NCBI RefSeq assembly: GCF_008153345.1 | Contig: NZ_CP042818.1 | Location: 558,001 to 622,000, forward strand | Reading direction: 5' to 3' | DNA: 64,000 bases | Source of the DNA: Treponema phagedenis | GTDB taxonomy: Bacteria > Spirochaetota > Spirochaetia > Treponematales > Treponemataceae | Part shown: piece after piece, positions 56,654 to 64,000 of the stretch | Layout of the letters: each line of letters begins with the position of its first letter | Numbering within the stretch: the stretch's first letter is position 1 | Notes under the pieces: model-generated | What the model was told of the DNA's origin: nothing | Databases searched by the model: none | The model's input: the letters and a program-made list of their open reading frames with translations, nothing else | Position numbers and translations under genes: made by a program

Positions 56654-56675
56654 TTTTCCTTCCTTAACCTGGTGT

Positions 56676-57899
56676 TTAATTTTCTCTATATAACGGCATG
56701 CTCATGCATCTCGGACCGCCTCTGCCTCTTGAAAGCTCAGCACTTGGCATTTCAATAACATTAAGCCCTTTTTCGCGTAGAACCGCATTAGTTACCGTAT
56801 TTCTTTCGTATACAACAATAGTACCCGGCTTAATACATAGTGTATTTGAACCGTCATTCCATTGTTCCCTATCGGCAGCGATTTGATCTCCGCCGCCGCA
56901 AAGAATTAATTCGACATCATGACCTACATACTTTTTTAATATATGCTCCAGTGTATCTTCAATGAGTTTGACTTTTACCTCTTCCTCATTATTTGTCTTT
57001 GTAATTTCAAACACTTGTAAAGTTCCAAGTATTCCGGGGTGAACGGTAAATTTGTCTGTATCAATTTGAGTGAATACTGTATCTAAGTGCATGAAAGCTC
57101 TTGTAGACGGGATATCAAATGCAAGGATTTTTTCAACCTTACATTTTGAATGATAGAAAATATTTTTTGCTAATTGGTCAATTGCGTCAGGTTCAGTTCT
57201 TTGAGAAATACCTATCGCTAAAACCTTTTCATTGATATTAAGAATATCTCCGCCTTCGATATGAAATGCATTATTTCTATCGTAAAGAAATTCAACTTGC
57301 CCTTTATAGTCTTTATGATGTTTAAAAATGTAGTCGGCATAAATTGTTTCTCGATTGCGTGTAACCGAATACATTCTATTAAGCACTACGCCGTCTCCTA
57401 CCGAGGCAAAGGGGTCTCGTGTAAAATATAGATTTGGCATAGGATCAAGTACAAGCGTTGAAGGATCGCTTACAAGGTCATCTAAAGAGTTGCTCTTATC
57501 AAGTGTAAGCTCGTTTAGGTTAATTCCTTCCATTGTTTTAAGAATAAATTGTTTTGTATCCGTAATTTTATTAAAGAAATCTAATAAAATCTTTTGATAC
57601 TTTTTAGTATTCATTCCTCCTTCAACAATAAATTGTTTTGTAAACTGTTCCCGTAAACCCTTATTTTGATCAAGAGTTTCGGTAATTAAGTCCTCAAGGT
57701 ATACAACTTCTACACCGTTGTCCTTGAGAATCTTTGCGAACACATCGTGTTCTTGTTGGGCTGTCTCGAGGAAAGGAATATCATCAAATAGTAATTCTCC
57801 CAACCTTGACGGAGTCAGATTCAGTAACTCTTTGCCCGGTCTGTGAAGTAAAACCCTTTTTAAAGGCATTATTTCACTTGTAACGTTAATAACTGCTAT
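56676..57899 (-). CDS. arcA: Arginine deiminase, apparent ATA start
   Basis: Hydrolyses arginine to citrulline and ammonia. About 408 residues: [54 protein letters not shown] and the catalytic Cys in [14 protein letters not shown]. No ATG, GTG or TTG stands where the family begins. AGGAGG (57911-57906) is followed six bases later by ATA (57899-57897), in frame with the conserved N-terminus. The frame's upstream TTG 57965 lies inside the promoter and cannot be used. The next ATG, 57869, would cut off INVTSEI. So ATA is either a rare real start or a mutated ATG. Confidence 0.85.
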   Translation of the reverse strand: MAVINVTSEIMPLKRVLLHRPGKELLNLTPSRLGELLFDDIPFLETAQQEHDVFAKILKDNGVEVVYLEDLITETLDQNKGLREQFTKQFIVEGGMNTKKYQKILLDFFNKITDTKQFILKTMEGINLNELTLDKSNSLDDLVSDPSTLVLDPMPNLYFTRDPFASVGDGVVLNRMYSVTRNRETIYADYIFKHHKDYKGQVEFLYDRNNAFHIEGGDILNINEKVLAIGISQRTEPDAIDQLAKNIFYHSKCKVEKILAFDIPSTRAFMHLDTVFTQIDTDKFTVHPGILGTLQVFEITKTNNEEEVKVKLIEDTLEHILKKYVGHDVELILCGGGDQIAADREQWNDGSNTLCIKPGTIVVYERNTVTNAVLREKGLNVIEMPSAELSRGRGGPRCMSMPLYREN

Positions 57900-57945
57900 T
57901 TTAAACCTCCTACATGGTAGTTTAGGTGTAAAACCTATTAGGTAG

Positions 57946-57973
57946 AGTATATAACAGAATTTCAATATGTCAA
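57946..57973 (-). promoter_or_regulatory. Promoter of the arc operon
   Basis: Minus strand TTGACA (57973-57968), 16-base spacer, TATACT (57951-57946), about 47 bases before the inferred ATA start of arcA. Confidence 0.75.
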
Positions 57974-58138
57974 GAAAAACTTATGAATTTATTGCATTAG
58001 TAAAATTTAGGATGAAAGGAGTCTGCATAAACTTTTTATTTTACACAATTTAGACTTTATTCTTTTGCCCTTTACTTACAGAGTTTATGTTTTGAAATTA
58101 TGATTACTTTTCAAGCTTTATTATCCCACACTTGTCTA

Positions 58139-58324
58139 GTGTAGCGTTTTTTAATATTTGATTTTTTTTGTTAATACATCTTATACAAATCAAGACAATT
58201 TTATAAAAAAGAGTTCGACACGGCGCAACGGTGAGCAATTTACCATAGGAATGCTTAAATCCGCAGTCCCTCATTGTTGATACTCCGATTTGTATAACAG
58301 GAAGTTAATTACAAAACGTTACAC
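58139..58324 (-). repeat. MITE, complete simple copy sharing TA with the IS630 element (186 bp)
   Basis: TA 58137-58138, then GTGTAGCGTTTTTTAATATT, the core GAGTTCGACACGGCGCAACG and GGTGAGCAATTTACCATAGG, and the end GTTAATTACAAAACGTTACA with C at 58324, then TA 58325-58326. The second TA is also the left TA of the IS630 element. Confidence 0.9.
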
Positions 58325-59520
58325 TAGTATAACGTTTTGTAATTAAGTTCATATTTGAGAGCGTCGGTTATAACTGCTTCAGAAACATCGAGATCATCAA
58401 GATTGTATTTCCAATGGAATACGACTGGCTCTTCATTAATCTCGTCAAAGTATTTATACAGTCGATTAACTAACTCTGTTTTTGATTTTACTCTCATGCC
58501 CCGCAACAGTTGTCTTGTTAGTTTGCTGAAAAATCCTTCAATCATATTTAACCAAGAACCATGCTTTGGCGTAAACACAAACTCAAATCTTCCCGGTACC
58601 GTTGAAAGATATCGAATGGTTTCTTTGGAGGTATGTACTTTTAAGTTATCCAAAATGATTCTAATTTTATCTTCTTGCGGGTATCGTTCATCAAGTATTT
58701 TAAGAAATTGCACATAATCTTTACTGGTGTGACTGTCGCTTACAAGAGGAATGGCATCCCCCGTCTGTAAATCAATGCCTGCTAAAAGTGAGAGCGTGCC
58801 AAGCCGTTTGTATTCATAATCACGGCGAATGCATTGATGGGTTTCATCAGCAGGTAAATCATCGCTTGTCGTCGCGATAGCTTGTATGCCGGGCTTCTCA
58901 TCATACGAAACAACATGGATATTCTTCCCTTCTTCTGTCTGTAATGGCTTATTTTCCTCAAAATAAAGTTCAAGTTGCTTATAAACGAGCAAAACATTGT
59001 GCATTTTTCTATCAAAGTCAGGGTCTCTGTTTTCACAGTAATATTCTATTTTGTAAGGTTTAATGTCTGCTTCAGTTAGTATTTTAAATACCGTTGTTTT
59101 ATGGATAGTAGCGAGCCGTAGGTATCCTGCACTTTCAGCGGTGGTGTTAATATGCTTTGTTAACAGTGCGTAAGTCCATGTTTCTGCAGCATACCCAAAA
59201 GTAGTCGGTTTTTGACAAGCGAGATTTATAATCCACGATTTCTCTTCATCGGTAATTTCCGGATTGTTTCCGCGTCCGGGTGCATCGGTGAGAGCATGCT
59301 CTACGCCGCCCTGCTTATATTTCTTAAGGCAGAGCGCAACGCTTCTATACGTATAGCCTACCTTGTCGGCTGTTTCCTTAATGGACAGCCCCTTGCTTTT
59401 AAGCAAAAGTATTCGTGCACGCGTGAGCGTTTGTGCTTGGATTGTTCGTAAACGAACAAGTGATTCAAGGTACGTGAGCTCTTCAGGATTTAGTTCAAGT
59501 TTACTCGGCGGTTTTGGCAT
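58324..59520 (-). CDS. IS630-family transposase
   Basis: A 398-residue Tc1/mariner-like DDE transposase. N-terminal HTH (LSIKETADKVGYTYRSVALC, then LKKYKQGGVEHALTDAPGRG), catalytic domain with VVSYDEKPGIQ (Asp), IRIILDNLKVHTSKE (Asp) and TPKHGSWLNMIEGFFS (Glu). I chose ATG 59520 with AAGGAG upstream; the frame extends to 59562. The last residues ELNYKTLY are coded by the terminal repeat itself, and the stop TAG is made of the target TA plus the neighbouring base. No disruption is visible, so it is probably active and could act on the MITE copies. Confidence 0.92.
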   Translation of the reverse strand: MPKPPSKLELNPEELTYLESLVRLRTIQAQTLTRARILLLKSKGLSIKETADKVGYTYRSVALCLKKYKQGGVEHALTDAPGRGNNPEITDEEKSWIINLACQKPTTFGYAAETWTYALLTKHINTTAESAGYLRLATIHKTTVFKILTEADIKPYKIEYYCENRDPDFDRKMHNVLLVYKQLELYFEENKPLQTEEGKNIHVVSYDEKPGIQAIATTSDDLPADETHQCIRRDYEYKRLGTLSLLAGIDLQTGDAIPLVSDSHTSKDYVQFLKILDERYPQEDKIRIILDNLKVHTSKETIRYLSTVPGRFEFVFTPKHGSWLNMIEGFFSKLTRQLLRGMRVKSKTELVNRLYKYFDEINEEPVVFHWKYNLDDLDVSEAVITDALKYELNYKTLY

Positions 59521-59606
59521 GCAATACTCCTTAGTGATAAAAAGCTGTTGAGATAGTATCACAAACCAAAGAAAAATACAATATACTTTTCAGGAAAACG
59601 TTATAC
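58327..59606 (-). mobile_element. IS630-family insertion sequence (1280 bp), autonomous partner of the MITEs
   Basis: Bounded by TA at 58325-58326 and 59607-59608. Ends reading inward: GTATAACGTTTTGTAATTAA and GTATAACGTTTTCCTGAAAA. The first end differs by one base in twenty from the MITE left end at 34685. MITE copies join it directly on both sides, each sharing the TA. Confidence 0.9.
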
Positions 59607-59608
59607 TA

Positions 59609-59913
59609 GTGTAGCGTTTTTTAATATTTGATTTTTTTTGTTAATACATCTTATACAAATCAAGACAGTTTTATAAAAAGAGAGTCCGACCCGACGGTTT
59701 GGTTTTGCCGTCCGTGGCAAAACCAAACCACGAGTTTTAAAAGCACTTAGAAAAAGTTTATGCTTTTAAAACATCGTTTCTGCTTGGAACCACCGCCGTC
59801 CGTGCCCGTTCTGATTTTGACACCGGTGAGCAATTTACCATAGGAATGCTGAATCTGCAAGCTCCAGTTAATGATCCGATTACTAACAGCAACTTAATTA
59901 CAAAATACTATAC
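59609..59913 (-). repeat. MITE with hairpin cassette, right neighbour of the IS630 element
   Basis: Starts GTGTAGCGTTTTTTAATATT like the MITE on the other side of the IS. Cassette: type I GGTTTGGTTTTGCC gtccgt GGCAAAACCAAACC, type II GTTTTAAAAGCA/TGCTTTTAAAAC, and a mixed type III whose two arms belong to different stem classes. The end is AACTTAATTACAAAATACTA followed by TAC and CA in place of TA. A second small fragment (GTTGATACTCCGATTAG) follows. Confidence 0.85.
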
Positions 59914-60012
59914 CAGTATTGTTGATACTCCGATTAGTAGAATAACAATTAGTTACAGGACGCGCATTGCTCGTTCAGGACTTTCATCGACATTATAAAA
60001 GAACCCGTCATA

Positions 60013-60047
60013 CAAAAAACGGCTCTTGTTCAAGAGCCGATTTTTTT
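60013..60047. terminator. Bidirectional terminator
   Basis: CGGCTCTTG (60020-60028) pairs with CAAGAGCCG (60031-60039), with AAAAAA before and ATTTTTTT after. It may end the argS transcript coming from the right. Confidence 0.8.
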
Positions 60048-60080
60048 ACGTACGACGATTTAACCGGTAATTCCGGCACC

Positions 60081-60118
60081 TTCCCGCAATTACATTCGAT
60101 AGTATGTAATTGCGGGAA
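60081..60118. other. Perfect 15-bp hairpin downstream of argS
   Basis: TTCCCGCAATTACAT (60081-60095) and ATGTAATTGCGGGAA (60104-60118) pair fully around an eight-base loop TCGATAGT. There is no T run. It lies between the argS stop and the terminator at 60013. Confidence 0.75.
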
Positions 60119-60166
60119 AGTTTATTAATCCGGCATTGTCTGCTGCGGCAGAACAATAACCGTTTT

Positions 60167-61939
60167 TTACATTACCTCAAGGAAGGGAACCAACACAAGG
60201 CGCACCGCATTTTCAAGCACAATTTTTACGGCGCGGGCAAGTTCCAATCTGGTTACCGCCAAGTCCGCATTCCCCGCCGACAATATCGGGCAATCGTGAT
60301 AAAAGCGGCTGAAGTTTTTGGATAACTCATACAGATATGCCGTTACAATGCTTGAATCGTATTGATCCGCCGCACGGGAAACCTGCTGCGGGAAGTCCTC
60401 TATGGTTTTAAGCAGTGTCCACTCCGACTCATGCGTAAGAAGCGCCGGCTTTACCGACCCGCCTGAAATACTTTGCTTCCCTTCTTCGGTTTCGGCCTTT
60501 TTTAAGATTGAGGTAATTCGCGCTCCCATATACTGTAAGTAAGGCCCTGTGTTCCCGTTAAACGAAAGGGATTCTTGCGGATTAAAAAGCATGTCCTTTT
60601 TCGGACTCACTTGCAAGAGGAAATAATGTAACGCAGCAAGTGCTATCTTTTCCGCAACCTCTTTTGGATCGCCGACTGCCTCGCTTCTGCCTTTTTGTTC
60701 TATTTCCGCTAATGCCACATCGCGTAAGCTGTTGATAAGATCATCCGCATCAACAATCGTGCCTTCACGGCTTTTCATCTTTCCTTCCGGAAGGTTTACC
60801 ATGCCGTATGAAAGGTGGTACAGATTCTTTGCCCAGTCATAACCAAGAAGACCGAGTACATAAAAAAGCACCTTGAAATGATATTCCTGCTCATTCCCTA
60901 CTACATAAATCAGCCGGTCAAACGGCCAGTCATTATGCCGGAAAATTGCCGTTCCGAAGTCCTGGGTAATATACAAGGCTGTTCCATCGCCGCGCAGCAA
61001 GACTTTTTTATCAAGCTTAATCGGACTTAAATCAACCCAAATAGAGCCGTCCTCTTCTTTATAAAAGAGCCCTTTTGCCAAGCCTTCAAGTACTTCTTCC
61101 CGCCCCTTCAGGTAGGTTTCACTTTCAAAATAGAGTTTATCAAAAGAAACACCGGTGCGCTCGTAGGTTTGTTTAATTCCCTGAATTGCCCAATCGTTCA
61201 TTTTCCTCCACAGCTCAAGCACCTCAGGCTTATCTCCCGCTTCCCAGCTGCGCAACAGTTCCTGCGCTTCCTGCTCCGCCTTTTCGGGGTTCTCTTTACT
61301 GTAGGTATTAAACTGCACATACATTTCTCCGACAAAGCGATCGGGCTTTATGCCGAGACTTTCAGGCGTTTTACCGTCTGCGAATTTCATATAGGCAAGC
61401 ATTGATTTACAGATATGCACACCGCGGTCGTTAATAATATTTACCTTATATACGTCAGCACCGCAAAATTCAAAAATACGGGAAATACTTTCCCCGATTG
61501 CATCATTCCGTAAATGTCCCAAATGAAGCGGCTTATTGGTATTCGGGCTTGAAAACTCGACCATTATCTTTTTGCCTTTTAAGCTTTCCGTTTTACCGTA
61601 GTTTTTTCCCTGCTCAATAACCGCGCGCAAGGTCTTTTCGGCTATCTTATCTTTCGGCAAAAAAACATTGATGTACGGGCCGATAATTTTAACTGTTCCC
61701 ATATCCTTCAGCGCAGGGTTCTTTTGCAGCAGTGCATGAACATCCGCGGCAATCTTTGCGGGAGCCGCACGGAGAAGTTTTGCAAAGGGAAAAAGAGGGA
61801 AGCCGACATCTCCCATCTCGGGATTGGGAGGGACTTCCATTGTAATTTGGTCAGACTGAAGGGGCGCCGAGCCTTCAGGTAAAAGCGAAGACACAGCCCC
61901 CGCTACAATTGAGCGCCAGTGTTCTCTTATATCACTCAT
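60167..61939 (-). CDS. argS: Arginyl-tRNA synthetase
   Basis: Charges tRNA-Arg (one such tRNA is at 19764). 590 residues: N-terminal additional domain ([20 protein letters not shown]), the class I HIGH region [20 protein letters not shown], a KMSK-type loop reduced to [14 protein letters not shown] as usual for ArgRS, and the DALR anticodon domain at the end ([31 protein letters not shown]). I chose ATG 61939 with GAGGAAT upstream over starts at 61954 and 62011. It is monocistronic; two hairpins follow its stop. Confidence 0.95.
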   Translation of the reverse strand: MSDIREHWRSIVAGAVSSLLPEGSAPLQSDQITMEVPPNPEMGDVGFPLFPFAKLLRAAPAKIAADVHALLQKNPALKDMGTVKIIGPYINVFLPKDKIAEKTLRAVIEQGKNYGKTESLKGKKIMVEFSSPNTNKPLHLGHLRNDAIGESISRIFEFCGADVYKVNIINDRGVHICKSMLAYMKFADGKTPESLGIKPDRFVGEMYVQFNTYSKENPEKAEQEAQELLRSWEAGDKPEVLELWRKMNDWAIQGIKQTYERTGVSFDKLYFESETYLKGREEVLEGLAKGLFYKEEDGSIWVDLSPIKLDKKVLLRGDGTALYITQDFGTAIFRHNDWPFDRLIYVVGNEQEYHFKVLFYVLGLLGYDWAKNLYHLSYGMVNLPEGKMKSREGTIVDADDLINSLRDVALAEIEQKGRSEAVGDPKEVAEKIALAALHYFLLQVSPKKDMLFNPQESLSFNGNTGPYLQYMGARITSILKKAETEEGKQSISGGSVKPALLTHESEWTLLKTIEDFPQQVSRAADQYDSSIVTAYLYELSKNFSRFYHDCPILSAGNADLAVTRLELARAVKIVLENAVRLVLVPFLEVM

Positions 61940-62029
61940 AACATTCCTCATCTTCGGGCTTATATTTTCTGCAGTATAAAGAAAAAACAAGTTTCTGTCA
62001 AAGAGGGGCAAGACATCCTAATGCACCAT

Positions 62030-62466
62030 TTAAGAAAAAAGAGTCCATGTTTGGTTTTGACATCCGTGTCAAAACCAAACCTATGAGTTTGAAAACTCCG
62101 AGTATGCTGTGGTAGTTTTCAAACTCAATTCTGCGTGGAACTACGGGCGTCCGTGCCCGTGCTGAGTTTTGACGTCCGTGGCAAAAACCAAGCCCACGAA
62201 TTTTAAAGCTTTGTAAACCACTCTGCTTTAAAACATCGTTTCTGTTTGGAACCACCGCCATCCGAGGCGGTTCGGAGTTTTTGACGTCCTTGTCAAAACC
62301 AAACCATCTGCGTGGAACCGCGGGCGGCGGAATACAGTGGTTAGGCGACGCATAGACAAAAAAATATTTGACGCTATGGTAAGTTTGCCCACCGTTGCGC
62401 CGTGTCGAGCTCTCGATTTGTATAAAATGTATTAAAATCCGGTTGAGTTATCAAAAACGTTGTACT
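62030..62466 (+). repeat. MITE-like repeat with several cassettes
   Basis: Type I GGTTTGGTTTTGAC atccgt GTCAAAACCAAACC, alternative type II GAGTTTGAAAACT/AGTTTTCAAACTC, type III of the CGGGC class, a type II pair around TTTTAAAGC, type III GAACCACCGCC atccga GGCGGTTC, then GGTAAGTTTGCCCACCGTTG, CGTGTCGAGCTC and the end GTTATCAAAAACGTTGTAC with TA. The left terminal repeat is absent. Confidence 0.8.
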
Positions 62467-62949
62467 AATTGTGGATACTTTTAAACTCGACTGACGAAGT
62501 GAAGAAAAACAGTAAAGCTTTGTTTCCGTTCCGTGCGCTGGAATTGATGCAGGTTCTCCTTTTCATTTTATAGATCGCTTTTTATACTGTTTTACACTCG
62601 GGTAATGATATAAAAGTTTTCAAGCACATTCCTCAGGACAAGAACACGAAAACCTTATTTTTGTCATTTACGCAGGAATTTGACTCAATTTCGAATAGGT
62701 TGCACCTGATTTCAACATATGAGCCTTTAAAATTTATCTCAATGTATAAAAATCTACGTGAGATATTTACCAAATTTAGATTTTATGTGCTTTATTGCAA
62801 TTTACGAAGCATTAGTATCGGAATAAATATATCCGCACTTTAGAATATTCTTCGTGCTCCTGCCCTCTTGACTGTATCTATTTTTTATCGTTACATTAAA
62901 GGTGTATCTTTTATATAAAAGAATATGTTAAAAAACACTTGGAGATGAT
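62467..62949. other. Intergenic stretch without recognisable gene
   Basis: AT-rich sequence upstream of phoH. The only open frame (60 residues from 62661) has no ribosome site and no family features. I see no structured RNA. Promoter elements for phoH probably lie in the last 100 bases, but no clear match stands out. Confidence 0.5.
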
Positions 62950-63897
62950 TTGAATACTGCGTATACAATTGTTTTAGGGAATCAAGAGCTTATGGCTTCT
63001 TTATGCGGGGTAAATGATGCGAATGTATCATTATTTGAAGAGTATCTTGGTGCTCCGGTTGTAGTAAGAGGAAATGAGCTGTCCGTACTGAGTAATGATG
63101 AAGCTGTTTGCAGAAAGTTTCAGACATTGGTTGACACGGTATTACATTATCCGCGCTTAAATGAGGATAATTCATTTGAAGCGGTACAGTCAGCGGTTGC
63201 CGTTATTGAAGATTCAGAAGTGTTTAATGGAGCGCCGGCTTGTATTTATATTCCGCGCGGTATCAGGTCGGTGTATCCGAAAACAAAAAAGCAGGTTGCG
63301 TTTATCGGCTCCATCCAAAAAAATTCAATTACTTTCGGGCTTGGGCCTGCGGGAACGGGAAAAACATATATTGCGGTGGCAGTCGCCTTGCAAATGCTTC
63401 TTTCGGGGCGGTTTAAAAAGTTGATTTTAACTCGTCCCGTAGTGGAGGCGGGAGAAAATCTCGGATTTTTACCGGGAGATCTTGTGCAAAAAATCAATCC
63501 GTATCTCAGACCCTTGTTTGACATTATGGAAACGTTGCTCCCTGCCGATCTTTTGCGCAGTATGGAAGAAAGTAATACTGTTGAAGTTGCGCCGTTAGCT
63601 TATATGAGAGGCAGAACCTTGCATTCTGCGGTTGTTATCCTTGATGAGGCGCAAAATACTACGAAAGAGCAAATGAAAATGTTTTTAACCAGAATGGGAG
63701 AAGGATCAAAACTTATTATAACCGGAGATCCTTCACAAACGGATATTCCGCTCAAGATTACTTCAGGCTTATCGCATGCCGCAAGTTTGCTTGAGAATAT
63801 TCCGGATATCGGAATTATACGATTTTCATCATCAGAGGTGCTGCGGCATACACTGGTGCAAAAAATTATTGATGCATATGATAAAGACAAAAACTAA
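62950..63897 (+). CDS. PhoH family ATPase
   Basis: A 315-residue cytosolic P-loop protein of the PhoH/YbeZ family, linked to rRNA maturation together with YbeY. Walker A GLGPAGTGKTYIAVAVAL, LTRPVVEAGENLGFLPGD, Walker B VVILDEAQNTTKEQMKMFL, sensor region LIITGDPSQTDIPL. The start is TTG 62950 with GGAG five bases upstream; no ATG fits. The C-terminal 20 bases overlap the next gene. The usual spirochaete/firmicute order phoH, HD-domain membrane protein, ybeY is likely, with the rest beyond the window. Confidence 0.93.
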   Translation: MNTAYTIVLGNQELMASLCGVNDANVSLFEEYLGAPVVVRGNELSVLSNDEAVCRKFQTLVDTVLHYPRLNEDNSFEAVQSAVAVIEDSEVFNGAPACIYIPRGIRSVYPKTKKQVAFIGSIQKNSITFGLGPAGTGKTYIAVAVALQMLLSGRFKKLILTRPVVEAGENLGFLPGDLVQKINPYLRPLFDIMETLLPADLLRSMEESNTVEVAPLAYMRGRTLHSAVVILDEAQNTTKEQMKMFLTRMGEGSKLIITGDPSQTDIPLKITSGLSHAASLLENIPDIGIIRFSSSEVLRHTLVQKIIDAYDKDKN

Positions 63898-64000
63898 TCC
63901 TATAAAAATATTTCTTACTCAAGTGCGGGAATATCTTCTGCATAATAAAGTGCTGTTAATTAATATTATTGTTTCTCTTCTTTTACTGCTGCTTGCAACT
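63878..64000 (+). CDS. Start of a membrane protein gene, cut by window end (probably 7TM-HD family)
   Basis: ATG 63878 overlaps the end of phoH and stays open for 41 codons to the last base. It begins IKTKTNPIKIFLTQ and enters a first hydrophobic segment LLINIIVSLLLLLLA. The protein beyond is not visible. After phoH the usual neighbour is a 7TM-HD phosphohydrolase (PgpH-like); this start fits, but the call rests on gene order only. Confidence 0.55.
   Translation, partial: MIKTKTNPIKIFLTQVREYLLHNKVLLINIIVSLLLLLLAT

Noticed and set aside
28118-62466. CRISPR array for the repeated hairpins
   Set aside because: Copies are dispersed, not regularly spaced, and there are no unique spacers or cas genes.
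62661-62843. 60-codon frame upstream of phoH
   Set aside because: No ribosome site and no recognisable features; AT-rich chance frame.

Overview
The window looks like chromosome of a host-associated Treponema. The pointers are a close match to T. denticola cystalysin, an arginine deiminase operon, bacterial-type AspRS, GTP-dependent PEP carboxykinase, a ParE-like type II topoisomerase, a lone nuclease-type MutL, a moderately AT-rich base composition and many insertion elements and decayed genes. A T. phagedenis-like species is my best guess; nothing in the window proves the species.

Layout. 1-6911 is a type I restriction-modification locus: the end of a RhuM gene, a truncated second RhuM, a two-domain hsdS that runs into a 35-copy AC dinucleotide tract, a third half-hsdS broken by an IS5-family element, then intact hsdR. 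hsdM must lie left of the window. 7029-8199 is a decayed MFS transporter. 8630-10207 is pgi. 10289-14983 is a tandem duplication (bacteriohemerythrin plus histidine kinase) with a second copy of the same IS5-family element exactly at its junction; the intact kinase and its response regulator follow. 17009-25490 holds an ECF S component, mutL, three tRNAs, two SPFH/stomatin genes, a beta-hydroxyacid dehydrogenase and pckG. 26213-32078 holds aspS and a carbohydrate ABC importer without an ATPase. 32742-34556 is parE-like. 35567-49326 holds an AbgT transporter, cystalysin, gpsA, xseB, a CstA-family transporter, udp, tRNA-Leu, three small genes, ackA and a MATE exporter. 50161-52698 is nrdA with a promoter, an NrdR-type box and a leader hairpin. 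53089-57899 is the arc operon (arcA-arcB-arcC and a broken YfcC/ArcD-type carrier). 58327-59606 is an IS630-family element. The window closes with argS, phoH and the start of a membrane protein gene.

How genes work together. ADI, OTC and carbamate kinase turn arginine into ornithine, CO2, ammonia and ATP, but the carrier at the end of the operon is broken and arcA appears to lack a normal start codon. Pgi, PckG, GpsA, AckA and the sugar importer form a fermentative core. Cystalysin releases sulfide, ammonia and pyruvate from cysteine.

The strongest non-coding signal is a family of about 20 dispersed repeats in the intergenic gaps. The simplest copies (34685-34872, 58139-58324) are about 187-bp elements bounded by TA with ends matching those of the IS630-family element, so they look like MITEs mobilised by that transposase. 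Many copies carry, at one internal point, modular hairpin cassettes: three hairpin types whose stems differ between copies by paired changes, while the loop hexamer (RTCCGT) and a three-base CCA bulge stay constant. Two further hairpin-rich repeat families occur. I know no description of this modular system; together with the AC-tract switch in hsdS it is the best candidate for something new here.
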